A DNA stretch of 64,000 nucleotides, from assembly GCF_022919575.1 (NCBI RefSeq), contig NZ_CP095071.1, positions 1,860,001 through 1,924,000 on the forward strand. Reading direction: 5' to 3'. How positions within the stretch are numbered: position 1 is the stretch's first letter; the number at the start of each line of letters is the position of its first letter. Positions 17,486 to 25,933 of this stretch are shown one piece after another. The notes beneath the pieces were generated by a model. The model did no database searches and was not told the DNA's origin. It was given only the letters and a program-made list of their open reading frames with translations. The DNA comes from Gracilibacillus salinarum (GTDB taxonomy: Bacteria; Bacillota; Bacilli; Bacillales; Amphibacillaceae). Both the position numbers and the translations under genes were made by a program.

Positions 17486-18529
17486 CTACCGCTCCCCCTT
17501 CAAATACTCCTCCAACATCCGATCCGCCTCAGCCGCTCTCTTCCTCTTCTCCTCCTCCGTCTCCGTCTTTTGTTTCACCGGCTGACTCTTCTGCTTCACA
17601 TACCAATCCGGTACTATATCCCGTTTAGCTGTTGACCCATTTGTCTGATTAGCTGGCCTTCTTTGTCTTGCTTTTCTTTGTTTCTCCAATAGTCTGGCAT
17701 CCTCTACTGTTTTCACGCCCATCTTAGACCAATTCAACAGCACACTTTCTAAATATTTCACTCCTTTTGCCTCTGCTTTGGCAGCAAGCTCCATTGCTTT
17801 GGATAACAACTCATAACCATATTCTCCATACCATTGAGTCAACAGTTCATAATTAAAAGGTGATTCACTGATTCCTTTCTGCAAATTCTCACGGTAAAAT
17901 TTCATCAATTTTTGAAAGTCGACGTCACTACTATTACTATTACATTCTTTTATGTCTTTACTCTTTACTGTCTTTAAACCTGTCTTTAGGGAAGCTGAAT
18001 CCCTTATTACAGCTGACTTTGCGCCTTTAACCGGTAAGTGTTTTACTAACTTGAAAGTAAGTGATTTACTTACCGCTTTTCTTCGTTTCGTCAGTAATTT
18101 ACTTACTTTAACATTTTTGCTACTGCGTGAGGTATTGGCTGGGAGTTTTTGATTCTGCTCTTTCTTTCTGATTAAATTTTTGTGCATCAACTGATTATAC
18201 CCCTCATTTTCCCACTTCTTATTCGGTGTGATTTGCCAATGCCGATAGTTCTTATTAATACAAAACACCATTGTTTGGCGATCCCAATCCAGCACAGCAC
18301 AATCTTGTAAGAAAGTAAGCTCCTTCTTCACATCTTGTTTATACATTCCGATTAACTCGAAGACCGTATAATTCGGTATCACGCAATCCTTCTGTCCCGT
18401 TCCGTACGATAATCGCCAGATCAACAGAATCAGGTTCATCTGCCTCTTGGTAAAATCTCTGCGTAATAGTTCATTCCATAAAACATTCGCAATTCTAATG
18501 TACCCTTTTTCCATTTCTGGATTTGTCAT
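17486..18529 (-). CDS. phage replisome-organizer-like protein (RepO N-terminal plus DnaD-like C-terminal)
   Basis: A 347-residue protein. The N-terminal winged-helix region (about 1-115: YIRIANVLWNELLRRDFTKR, then LILLIWRLSYGTG) matches the phage replication protein O type. A basic linker follows, then a DnaD/DnaB_2-like helical domain (about 215-285) and a charged tail. Phage relatives bind an origin and recruit the helicase. No phage genes lie nearby. GAGGGG stands 7 nt upstream of the ATG, and a conserved leader element lies at 18617-18726. Homologues in the window are the fragment at 15214 and the gene at 47503-48528. What it replicates or regulates here is unknown. Confidence 0.8.
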   Translation of the reverse strand: MTNPEMEKGYIRIANVLWNELLRRDFTKRQMNLILLIWRLSYGTGQKDCVIPNYTVFELIGMYKQDVKKELTFLQDCAVLDWDRQTMVFCINKNYRHWQITPNKKWENEGYNQLMHKNLIRKKEQNQKLPANTSRSSKNVKVSKLLTKRRKAVSKSLTFKLVKHLPVKGAKSAVIRDSASLKTGLKTVKSKDIKECNSNSSDVDFQKLMKFYRENLQKGISESPFNYELLTQWYGEYGYELLSKAMELAAKAEAKGVKYLESVLLNWSKMGVKTVEDARLLEKQRKARQRRPANQTNGSTAKRDIVPDWYVKQKSQPVKQKTETEEEKRKRAAEADRMLEEYLKGER

Positions 18530-18616
18530 TGTTATTCCCCTCTCCTCATTGCATCGGCTTAAAGCAATACACGCGCCTCTGTGCTTTCATGATAACCATG
18601 GAAAGGAGATTATGCA

Positions 18617-18726
18617 TCTACCGATATGTACTTGAACGCTTAACAAAAATAGATTTTCTATTACGAAAAAAGGATTTTCTCTAGAGAAAAAACGATTTTG
18701 TTACACCTTTGATCACATACCGGTAT
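18617..18726 (-). promoter_or_regulatory. conserved leader element, copy 1
   Basis: The outer motifs CTACCGATAT (around 18618-18627) and ACATACCGGTA (18715-18725) bracket a stem-loop whose arms are TAACAAAA (18641-18648) and TTTTGTTA (18696-18703). The CCG and ACATAC motifs start 94 bp apart, exactly as in the copies at 48605-48711 and 49352-49459. It ends about 90 bp upstream of the RepO-like start. It may be a promoter/operator region or a structured leader. Confidence 0.65.
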
Positions 18727-19026
18727 AAATTATGTAAAAGGTGAATTTTTTTCATACATGAGGAAATTATACACGGAAGGAACTCACAAATTTTTAACGG
18801 CAGTTACCGAGGAGGACCAACACTTCTTAACGATAGAGGGCTATTGGCGGGATATAGCCAATCTGCTTTTCAAAAGTTAGACACTTTAATCGCTTCTCAT
18901 TTGATTATACTAGTAGAGGGGCTATACACTTTGGTGAAGAAGGTCATTCCCTCTCTTTTGGCTCATTCATCACTTTAATCTGCAATGGGAACCGACTTCC
19001 GTAACGTTCAGTTTGAAATAGAGTTG
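18727..19026. other. intergenic region without recognisable gene
   Basis: Low-complexity AT-rich sequence between the RepO-like leader and the tandem repeat. A short imperfect palindrome (GGCTATTGGCGGGATATAGCC) lies near 18840-18860. No frame with a ribosome site was found. Confidence 0.5.
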
Positions 19027-19145
19027 CTTTCGTTCATTACACTTCTTCTTTTCATCGCTTATGGTCGAATAGAGCACTCTTTCGTTCACTACACTTCCTC
19101 TTCCCATCACTTATGATCGAATTACGCACACTTTCGTTCACTACC
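19027..19145. repeat. second tandem array with 52-bp period
   Basis: CGTTCA recurs at 19031, 19083 and 19135, i.e. two full 52-bp units and a partial third. Shared blocks are CTTTCGTTCA, TACACTTC, CATC-CTTATG and TCGAAT. The sequence is unrelated to the 11229-11650 array and lacks its strong hairpin, but the period is identical. Confidence 0.8.
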
Positions 19146-19212
19146 ACATCACCAACCACACCAGCAACTCACTGCCTCCCCCCCACGACCAATACCACTC
19201 CATTAATCATAA

Positions 19213-19260
19213 AAACAACTATTGCGCTCTCTATTTTCTTTTCTGCATAGAGAACGCAAT
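19213..19260 (-). terminator. terminator of the 19281-25800 gene set
   Basis: Reverse-strand stem ATTGCGTTCTCTAT (19260-19247) pairs with ATAGAGAGCGCAAT (19234-19221) with one mismatch and is followed by AGTTGTTTTTAT. It lies 20 bp past the rpiB-like stop codon. Confidence 0.75.
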
Positions 19261-19280
19261 AGTAGAACACCTCGTTTTTC

Positions 19281-19730
19281 TCATAAACCCGAATCATCCA
19301 TCTCTTCCAGCTTAGCTACTCTTCTTCTAAAATCCTCATCAGCACTAAATTCTGCCTCAATAAATGATCGGATTAAATCTTCTGCTAACCACTCAGATAT
19401 AATCTTTCCGCCCAGACACATTAGATTTACATTGTCGTGCTCCACCGATTGATGTGCTGAGTACGTATCATGACATACAGCAGCGCGAATTCCTTTAATC
19501 TTGTTACCTGCTATCGCTGCTCCGATACCAGTGCCACAAAAGACAATGCCTCTCTCACAATCTTTATCCACTATTTTTTCTCCTACACGTTTGACGATAT
19601 CAGGAAAATCTACTTTTTCTGCTGAATAGCATCCCAAATCAACTAGCTCACATCCTAAACGTTCTAAAAACGGGATCATCTGTTTCTTTAAAGGAAAACC
19701 ACAGTGATCGCTGCCTATTACCATTTTCAT
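19281..19730 (-). CDS. RpiB/LacAB-family sugar-phosphate isomerase
   Basis: A 149-residue cytoplasmic isomerase that interconverts aldose and ketose phosphates. The signatures are SDHCGFPLK (Asp8-His9), the catalytic cysteine loop CGTGIG at 65-70 and EHDN at 97-100. Length is normal for RpiB. It is the last gene of the LacI-ABC-dehydrogenase cluster, 30 bp after the regulator. Members of this family also isomerise tetrose and pentose phosphates in acid-sugar pathways, so its substrate need not be ribose-5-phosphate. Confidence 0.9.
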   Translation of the reverse strand: MKMVIGSDHCGFPLKKQMIPFLERLGCELVDLGCYSAEKVDFPDIVKRVGEKIVDKDCERGIVFCGTGIGAAIAGNKIKGIRAAVCHDTYSAHQSVEHDNVNLMCLGGKIISEWLAEDLIRSFIEAEFSADEDFRRRVAKLEEMDDSGL

Positions 19731-19760
19731 CTCTAGGTCACCTGCCTGTAAATGATGTTA

Positions 19761-20771
19761 TCATTCTATTTCTTCAGACGACTCTCTTACTACCAATTCT
19801 GGTTGAAAAATAATGTTTTTTATCGTTGGAACTTCTTTCGATCTGATTTCATTTATGAGTAGTTTTGCTGCTTCTTTTCCTATATCATAGGAAGGCTGCT
19901 TAATAGTAGTTAAAGGAGGGTTAATATGTTTAGCCCAAATTGTGTCATCATAGCTTACAATACCAATATCAGCTGGTACGTTTTTGTTCATCTTTTTTAA
20001 TGCTTCTATTAATTCAAGGGTTAACATATTATTCGTGGAAAATACCGCATCTATCATCGGATTTTCTTCTAAATATTTCTTGATTTGCTTTGGAGCTTTT
20101 TTAAGACTGGTAATCTCTAAAATATAGATAGAACTTTCCGTTAATCCATGAGAAATAAGCGCATCCTGATAGCCTTTAATTCTTTCCTGCCACGTGCTAA
20201 TATTCTCATTCTTATACGTAATCGCGAGTATATGTTTACGACCGTTATCCAATAAATGGTCAACTGCCAGATAACCGCCCTTAATATTATCTACCACTAC
20301 GTTGTTTGCATGAAGGCCAGGTATTTTTCGATTAATGACGACCATCGGATACTTGTCTTCCATTAGCTTCTCATATAAGCGCTGATTTCTGACAGTTGGA
20401 TTAATGACTATTCCATCAACTTGTCTCATTTGGAATTCTCTTATATATTGTTCTTCAAGCTTTGGATCTCCATCAGAGTTGCATATCATTAAATTGTATC
20501 CCTGATCTTTGCAGGTATCTTCTACGCCCTCTAGTACATTAAACCAGAATTCATTGCGAAAATTCGATAACACAATACCAATCACATTTGTTTTCATAGA
20601 TTTTAATCCTTTTGCTAATGCATTCGGGCGGTACTCTAATTCTTCTACAACTCTTAATACGGTTTGTATCGTTTCAGGAGTATTATGATCATGATTACCA
20701 TTTAGAATTCTTGATACAGTTGTCTTGGATACTCCGGCTTTTTCAGCAACATCAGCTATTGTTACTTTCAT
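19761..20771 (-). CDS. LacI-family transcriptional regulator
   Basis: A 336-residue repressor with the N-terminal helix-turn-helix (TIADVAEKAGVSKTTVSRIL) and a periplasmic-binding-protein-like sensor domain (FRNEFWFNVLEGVEDTC, later VSTNNMLTLELIEAL-type motifs). I start it at the ATG at 20771, where GGTGAT stands 4 nt upstream and the sequence begins as usual for LacI proteins; an ATG at 20783 would add four residues. It probably controls the surrounding cluster in response to a pathway sugar, acting at palindromes such as those near 25886 and 32383. Confidence 0.9.
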   Translation of the reverse strand: MKVTIADVAEKAGVSKTTVSRILNGNHDHNTPETIQTVLRVVEELEYRPNALAKGLKSMKTNVIGIVLSNFRNEFWFNVLEGVEDTCKDQGYNLMICNSDGDPKLEEQYIREFQMRQVDGIVINPTVRNQRLYEKLMEDKYPMVVINRKIPGLHANNVVVDNIKGGYLAVDHLLDNGRKHILAITYKNENISTWQERIKGYQDALISHGLTESSIYILEITSLKKAPKQIKKYLEENPMIDAVFSTNNMLTLELIEALKKMNKNVPADIGIVSYDDTIWAKHINPPLTTIKQPSYDIGKEAAKLLINEIRSKEVPTIKNIIFQPELVVRESSEEIE

Positions 20772-20872
20772 AGCTATCACCATTTTCCACGTTTATAATA
20801 TGTCTATCCTTCATTTCCCAATATTATGCATTTATAGATGTATCATATCATAATAAATACATTTATTCTAAA

Positions 20873-21757
20873 TTATCCCTTCAATCCACCAGTAGTGATT
20901 CCTTCAATTAAATACTTTTGGAAGAATATAAACACACCAAACAAAGGTATTAATGATAATGTCGACATAGCAAACATTGGTCCCCAGGCACTTTCACCAG
21001 CTGAATCCAAGAACATTCTTAATCCTAGTGCCACTGTATATAATTTCAAATCACTAATATATAGTAACTGACCAAAAAAATCATTCCACGTCCATATAAA
21101 AGTAAAAATCATCGTCGTTACAAGGGCGGGAACCGATAATGGCAGAATGAGATACCAATACGTCTTAATTCTTCCGCAGCCATCAATCTCGGCAGCCTGG
21201 ACCAGTTCATTCGGTATCCCCCTGATAAACTGCACCATAAGAAAGACAAAGAATCCTTCCACCGCAAAGAATTTCGGTAAGATCAGCGGATAATACGTAT
21301 TGATCCAGTCTAAATAATTAAACATGATATACTGTGGAATAACTGTGACATGAAATGGTAGCATCAGCGTCATTAGCATTAGTGTAAAAAATATCGGTTT
21401 AAACTTAAAGTCTAATTTGGCAAATGCATAGGCTGCCATTGAACAAGCTATTACATTCCCAATGATCGCTAAGACGACAATCAGAAGTGTGTTGCCAAAA
21501 AACAGTCCGAATGTATATCCCGATACGCCAGCCCACCCCTGTGTGTAATTTTCCAGCGTCCAATCCGAAGGAAAAAAAGACACCGAATTAAAAATCTCTG
21601 CCGGCTGTTTAAACGAACTGCTTACCATCCAGATCAAAGGGTAAAGCATCACAATGCCTAAGGCGATTACAAAACTATGAATAGCAAGCTTCTTTATCTC
21701 TCGTTTCTGTTTGGATCGACTATTTGTTTTGACCATTTCTTTGGAACTTGTTTCCAT
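20873..21757 (-). CDS. CUT1 ABC sugar transporter permease, MalG-type
   Basis: A 294-residue inner-membrane permease with six helices and the EAA loop QAAEIDGCGRIKTYW followed by LPLSVPALVT. The C-terminus FFQKYLIEGITTGGLKG is the MalG-family ending. It pairs with the permease 12 bp upstream (21770-22660). About 90 bp separate it from the LacI gene. No ATPase gene is present, so a shared MsmX-type ATPase is likely. Confidence 0.92.
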   Translation of the reverse strand: METSSKEMVKTNSRSKQKREIKKLAIHSFVIALGIVMLYPLIWMVSSSFKQPAEIFNSVSFFPSDWTLENYTQGWAGVSGYTFGLFFGNTLLIVVLAIIGNVIACSMAAYAFAKLDFKFKPIFFTLMLMTLMLPFHVTVIPQYIMFNYLDWINTYYPLILPKFFAVEGFFVFLMVQFIRGIPNELVQAAEIDGCGRIKTYWYLILPLSVPALVTTMIFTFIWTWNDFFGQLLYISDLKLYTVALGLRMFLDSAGESAWGPMFAMSTLSLIPLFGVFIFFQKYLIEGITTGGLKG

Positions 21758-21769
21758 TTATCATCACCT

Positions 21770-22660
21770 CTAACCTTGGTAATATACCCACTTTTTCGAC
21801 GTTGCAAAAACGATTGCCGTTGCAAAGGCAATTACAATTAGCAAAATCCAGGCCATCGCTGAAGCATATCCCATTGCAAACTGTGTGAACCCTTTCTGAT
21901 AAAGATATAGTGTATAGAATAAGGTTGAATTTAGTGGTCCACCTGTTCCACCACTGACAATATATGCTGGCGTGAATGCTTGAAAAGCTCCGATAATCCC
22001 CATCACTAAGTTAAAAAAAACGACCGGCGTAATTAATGGAAGTGTGATCTGAAAGAATTGCTTTAATGATCCTGCGCCATCTATCTTCGCAGACTCATAG
22101 AGTTCTACAGGTACTTGCTTCAGGCCTGCTAAAAATATCACCATAGATGCGCCAAATTGCCAAATCATCAGTATAATTAACGTGTACAGGGCAGTGTCAG
22201 GTGTCGATATCCAGTTAATCCCCTCAAATCCGAACTTGCCAAGGATATTATTAACTAAGCCATTTCCGCCAAATATTTGACGCCATAGAATCGCAATCGC
22301 CACGCTTCCTCCAAATAAGGACGGAACATAGTAGACTGCACGATACACTCGCAAACCGCCAATCCCCTTATTTAATATGACTGCGATAAATAAGGCAAAT
22401 GCCAGTTGAAAAGGGACACCTAACAATACATAGATGAGCGTTACTTTTACGCTTTGCAGCCACTTTGCATCTGAGAAAAGCGACAGATAATTATCAAGGC
22501 CAACCCAGGTAGGCGCATTGAACATATCATAACTAGTAAATGAAAAATAAAGGGATGCTCCCATTGGTATTGCCGTTAATGTCAAAATCCCTATTAGCCA
22601 AGGAGTTAAGAACAGATAACCAATTCCGTTATTTTTCCAGAATAATTTAAATTTCCCCAT
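21770..22660 (-). CDS. CUT1 ABC sugar transporter permease, MalF-type
   Basis: A 296-residue permease. It begins with the family pattern GYLFLTPWLIGILTLTAIPMG and carries the EAA loop YESAKIDGAGSLKQFFQ followed by TLPLITPVV. It forms a heterodimer with the MalG-type protein encoded downstream. A 180-bp gap with a 13-bp inverted repeat separates it from the binding-protein gene. Confidence 0.92.
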   Translation of the reverse strand: MGKFKLFWKNNGIGYLFLTPWLIGILTLTAIPMGASLYFSFTSYDMFNAPTWVGLDNYLSLFSDAKWLQSVKVTLIYVLLGVPFQLAFALFIAVILNKGIGGLRVYRAVYYVPSLFGGSVAIAILWRQIFGGNGLVNNILGKFGFEGINWISTPDTALYTLIILMIWQFGASMVIFLAGLKQVPVELYESAKIDGAGSLKQFFQITLPLITPVVFFNLVMGIIGAFQAFTPAYIVSGGTGGPLNSTLFYTLYLYQKGFTQFAMGYASAMAWILLIVIAFATAIVFATSKKWVYYQG

Positions 22661-22760
22661 AGTGGATACTCCTTATCCATAGATTCTTAAACATGGTCCA
22701 CGCTATTTTGTCTCTACGTTGATCTCCTAACTTCTTATCTTCCCAGCTTGCAAAATAATC

Positions 22761-22805
22761 AGATTCAATTAAGATATCAACTATACTTTGGACTTAATTG
22801 AATCT
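22761..22805 (-). other. 13-bp intercistronic inverted repeat between binding protein and permease genes
   Basis: AGATTCAATTAAG (22761-22773) and CTTAATTGAATCT (22793-22805) are perfectly complementary around a 19-nt loop. The T-run expected of a strong terminator is absent. Stem-loops after a binding-protein gene commonly protect its mRNA and lower readthrough into the permeases; I infer that here. Confidence 0.6.
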
Positions 22806-22839
22806 GATCTTTCACCACATTTAACCTATCCAATCAACG

Positions 22840-24153
22840 TTATTCGCCCAGTATACTTTTGGCCTCATTCATGAAATCTGCTACTGCCTGTTCTACTGAC
22901 TTTTGTCCGAAAGCAATTGCTTCAGCGTTGTCAGAGAACAATGTTTCGAGTTCATTTACCCCTTCTGGCGCATAAGGAGCAGGCTCTGACAGGTCTACAG
23001 TCGTTTGTATATATTCCACCGCTCGTTTCTCAGGAGGTGTAAGTTCTTCGATTACGGTATTGGAAGCCTCTGTACCTGCAGGAGGACCTTGTTCTGTTTT
23101 GAATATTTTCACCGCTTCCTCATTACTTACAAAAAACTCAATGAATTCTGCTGCAGCCTCTTTATGAGGAGAAGCTTCGGTAATGCTGAGGTAAGCTCCT
23201 TCTATATATTCACCATTTGGACCACCATCAATATGTGGATCACGGACAATATTTATTTCACCTTCAGCCATTTGTTCTTCATATAAATACATTTGATTTG
23301 CTGGTAATCCAAGTAATGCTACTTTCTTCGTTGCGAACATATTCGCCTCTAACGGTAATCCGTCATATTCATTGCTGGTAGCGGCATCAGGAATTACGCC
23401 ATCCTGTCTCATCTGATCCCACATCGTCCACCAATCGGTTAGCACTTGCTCTTCAAAACCTAATTTTCCTTCCTCTGTAAAAAGATCCTGACCATGCTGA
23501 CGTGCAAAGTAACGGAATAATGGCTGTAATTGTCCACCACTTCCATCCTCTATTGCCCAGCCATCTTCACCTATCGCTTCTTTAATTTCATATGCTTTAT
23601 CGACAAAGTCATCCCACGTCCAATCCGATTGAGGATAATCAACGCCAAGTTCATCAAAGACTGCTGTATTATATACAAAGCCAGGCATTGTAATCCCCTT
23701 GGCTACCATGACAATATCATCGCCAACCTTGCCACTATCCAGAGCAGCCTCTGGATAGTCTGATAAATCCAGTTCCCCGCTTTCTACCTTGTCATTCAAG
23801 ACATGCAACGCACCTCTTCTTGCATAATCTGAGACATAGAATTGGTGCATACTGACCACATCAGGAGCATTACCGCCAGAGACCTGTGTCGTTAACCGGT
23901 CCCAGTAATCTCCCCAGCCTCCAAATTGTCTATCCACTTTAATAGTTGGATGGGCTTCTTCAAATAAGTCAATGATTTCATTGTATTTCTCATGACGCCC
24001 GGTATCTCCCCACCAGGAAAAACTAATCTCAATTTGCTCTTCAGATCCACCATCAGAGCTTTCGTTATTGGAGTCATCTTCATTACTCGAACAACCTAAC
24101 AGTAACAAAAAGGCAAGCGTTATCATTGTGAACAACAATAAACTTCTCTTCAT
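22840..24153 (-). CDS. extracellular solute-binding lipoprotein of a CUT1 sugar importer
   Basis: A 437-residue family-1 binding protein. The signal peptide ends in LLLLGC with lipobox Cys21, followed by an Asn/Ser/Asp/Glu linker. Typical body motifs are SFSWWGD, SGGNAPDVVSMHQF and the C-terminal EFIEFFVSNEEA. It is the capture unit for the permeases at 20873-22660. It follows the garR-like gene at short distance, which ties uptake to the catabolic genes upstream. Ligand unknown. Confidence 0.92.
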   Translation of the reverse strand: MKRSLLLFTMITLAFLLLLGCSSNEDDSNNESSDGGSEEQIEISFSWWGDTGRHEKYNEIIDLFEEAHPTIKVDRQFGGWGDYWDRLTTQVSGGNAPDVVSMHQFYVSDYARRGALHVLNDKVESGELDLSDYPEAALDSGKVGDDIVMVAKGITMPGFVYNTAVFDELGVDYPQSDWTWDDFVDKAYEIKEAIGEDGWAIEDGSGGQLQPLFRYFARQHGQDLFTEEGKLGFEEQVLTDWWTMWDQMRQDGVIPDAATSNEYDGLPLEANMFATKKVALLGLPANQMYLYEEQMAEGEINIVRDPHIDGGPNGEYIEGAYLSITEASPHKEAAAEFIEFFVSNEEAVKIFKTEQGPPAGTEASNTVIEELTPPEKRAVEYIQTTVDLSEPAPYAPEGVNELETLFSDNAEAIAFGQKSVEQAVADFMNEAKSILGE

Positions 24154-24215
24154 TATTTAATCTCCCCTTTTTTTCCGTAATAGCCATCAGTTGTAAAACG
24201 CGGTAACCCTAGATA

Positions 24216-25064
24216 TCAGTGCTTTTTACTAATTGCTGCGAAATCTGATTCACCATATTCTTTTTGAGCTGACTGATATAATTCTAATGCTAATGATGCT
24301 ATCGGTAATGCGCTGGTTCTTGCTTCATTTACTGCTATTTGCACGTCTTTCTTCATCAGTTTCAACTTGAATCCAGGCTCAAATTGTTCCTGCACAATTG
24401 CATCGAGTTTATTCATTAACATCCATGACTGGCCAGAACTGTTACCAATAACTTCTTTCAGCACACCGGTATCTACGTTCAATTCATTCGCTAAACGGAC
24501 CGCTTCCGATGTGGCAATCATATGAATACCTGCAAGCATTTGATTGATTGCTTTCACAGCATTACCTGCGCCCACATCGCCAACGGAATAGACATTCTTC
24601 GCCATTGCATTGATTACATCTTCTACTTCATCTAGCGTGGATTGTTCACCCCCCAGCATGACTGTTAATGTTCCACTCTCTGCACCAGGCGTTCCACCAC
24701 TAACCGGAGCATCTAATACACGAATCCCTTTGTTGTTATAGACCTTATGCAGTCTTTTAATAGCATCAGGCGACCCAGAGGTCATTTCTATTAAAATTGC
24801 CTCTTGGTGAAAGGACTCCATTATTTCTTCTGAAAGTAATACGTCATTCAGCTCCTGGTCTGTCGGCAGAATCGAAATAACAACATCACTATTTCGAATC
24901 ACGTCTGCTAAACTAGCATGAACCTGCGCCCCTTGATTTTCGAGAACTGTTACAGGGTCTGGGTTTCGATGTTGTGCCACATGCAGCTGAAACCCTTGTT
25001 TTAATATATTTTGTGCCATTGGTAATCCCATAGCTCCTAATCCGATAAAGCCTATCTTCTTCAT
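24216..25064 (-). CDS. NAD(P)-dependent beta-hydroxyacid dehydrogenase, GarR/2-hydroxy-3-oxopropionate reductase-like
   Basis: A 282-residue dehydrogenase of the 3-hydroxyisobutyrate/tartronate-semialdehyde reductase family. The Rossmann motif GLGAMG is at 8-13, the substrate motif DAPVSGGTPGAESGTL is near 118, and the catalytic Lys lies in GNAVKAINQM. GarR-type enzymes reduce tartronate semialdehyde to glycerate in glucarate, galactarate and glyoxylate breakdown. That fits the neighbouring aldolase-like and hydroxyacid dehydrogenase genes. The exact substrate is inference. Confidence 0.88.
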   Translation of the reverse strand: MKKIGFIGLGAMGLPMAQNILKQGFQLHVAQHRNPDPVTVLENQGAQVHASLADVIRNSDVVISILPTDQELNDVLLSEEIMESFHQEAILIEMTSGSPDAIKRLHKVYNNKGIRVLDAPVSGGTPGAESGTLTVMLGGEQSTLDEVEDVINAMAKNVYSVGDVGAGNAVKAINQMLAGIHMIATSEAVRLANELNVDTGVLKEVIGNSSGQSWMLMNKLDAIVQEQFEPGFKLKLMKKDVQIAVNEARTSALPIASLALELYQSAQKEYGESDFAAISKKH

Positions 25065-25104
25065 GCTTATTCCCCCACTTTAAAATACAAGTTTAATAGA
25101 ATCG

Positions 25105-25800
25105 TTATTGAACGGTATCGTCTAGTTCCCAGCCTAGCTTCTCATATAATTTCCTGCGTCCTGCTTTATCGCCTGCTAATTCCTGATGCGCATATTTCGC
25201 AACGTCCTTGGCGTATTTACTAGGCACGACCACGACTCCATCGCCATCTGCTACGATCACATCATTCGGGTAAACAGCTACACCGCCAATCGCGACGGGA
25301 ATATCTTTCTCATAATAGCGAATTCTCGTCTGATCCATTCCTTGTGAGATAAACTTAGACCAGACTGGAATCTTCTGCATAATCACTTCGTCCGTATCAC
25401 GAATCCCTCCACCATTAGTTAAGTAGCCGACTACGCCTTTATGAAGGTGATCCAAGGTATTATTAGAACCGAGTATGCCTACATCTGCCCCGGCGATATC
25501 CATGACTATGAAATCTCCAGCTTCGATATCTTGTGCCCACTCATCCGTACAGACCTCACCGTAATACCATTTCGCCCACTTGGTATATTCATCCCCTGTT
25601 ACGTTCGGGACAGGTCCTTCGAATGGTAAATAACGCGCGGTTCTTGCAATACCTACCACTTTTGTCCGGAATAATGGACGGATACTGTGGTCCACCGTGC
25701 CATAACCATGCAGTCCCACCCAGTCCATCCCGTCGCGTACGTCCGTTACACGTAAATCTTTGTACAACTCTAATATTTCTTCTCGGTTAATTTTACTCAT
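25105..25800 (-). CDS. RraA-family protein (aldolase/decarboxylase-like), copy 1
   Basis: A 231-residue protein of the RraA/HMG-aldolase-like fold (older name dimethylmenaquinone-methyltransferase-like). GVVGYLTNGGGIRDTDEV contains the family's G-x-RD substrate/metal motif, and DGVVVVPS is the usual C-terminal strand. Family members cleave or decarboxylate 4-hydroxy-2-oxo acids, and others bind RNase E, which has no bearing on a catabolic cluster. It differs from the copy at 31529-32224 at only six residues, while many third codon positions differ. Upstream lie paired palindromes at 25886-25915. Confidence 0.85.
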   Translation of the reverse strand: MSKINREEILELYKDLRVTDVRDGMDWVGLHGYGTVDHSIRPLFRTKVVGIARTARYLPFEGPVPNVTGDEYTKWAKWYYGEVCTDEWAQDIEAGDFIVMDIAGADVGILGSNNTLDHLHKGVVGYLTNGGGIRDTDEVIMQKIPVWSKFISQGMDQTRIRYYEKDIPVAIGGVAVYPNDVIVADGDGVVVVPSKYAKDVAKYAHQELAGDKAGRRKLYEKLGWELDDTVQ

Positions 25801-25885
25801 CTGCTTAATCGCTCCTTTTTTTATCGATAATATCGTTTTCCAAAACAGCTATTTCTAACAAAACAGGTGGGCTGCCTTTCGTGTC

Positions 25886-25915
25886 TGGATACGTATCCAT
25901 TGGAAATCGTTATCC
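25886..25915. promoter_or_regulatory. paired palindromes, candidate LacI-type operator
   Basis: TGGATACGTATCCA (25886-25899) is a perfect palindrome, and TGGAAATCGTTATCCA (25900-25915) is an imperfect one directly next to it. A further CGATAATATCG lies at about 25824-25834. They stand between the 2-hydroxyacid dehydrogenase stop and the RraA copy 1 start, and resemble the GGAAATCGATTTC sites upstream of copy 2. Confidence 0.5.
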
Positions 25916-25933
25916 AAACTGACTCAGCAAAAT

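Noticed and set aside
15214..18529. Integrated prophage around the RepO-like genes
   Set aside because: No integrase, structural, lysis or helicase-loader genes are present nearby; only the RepO-like genes, one IS and a holin-like toxin were found.
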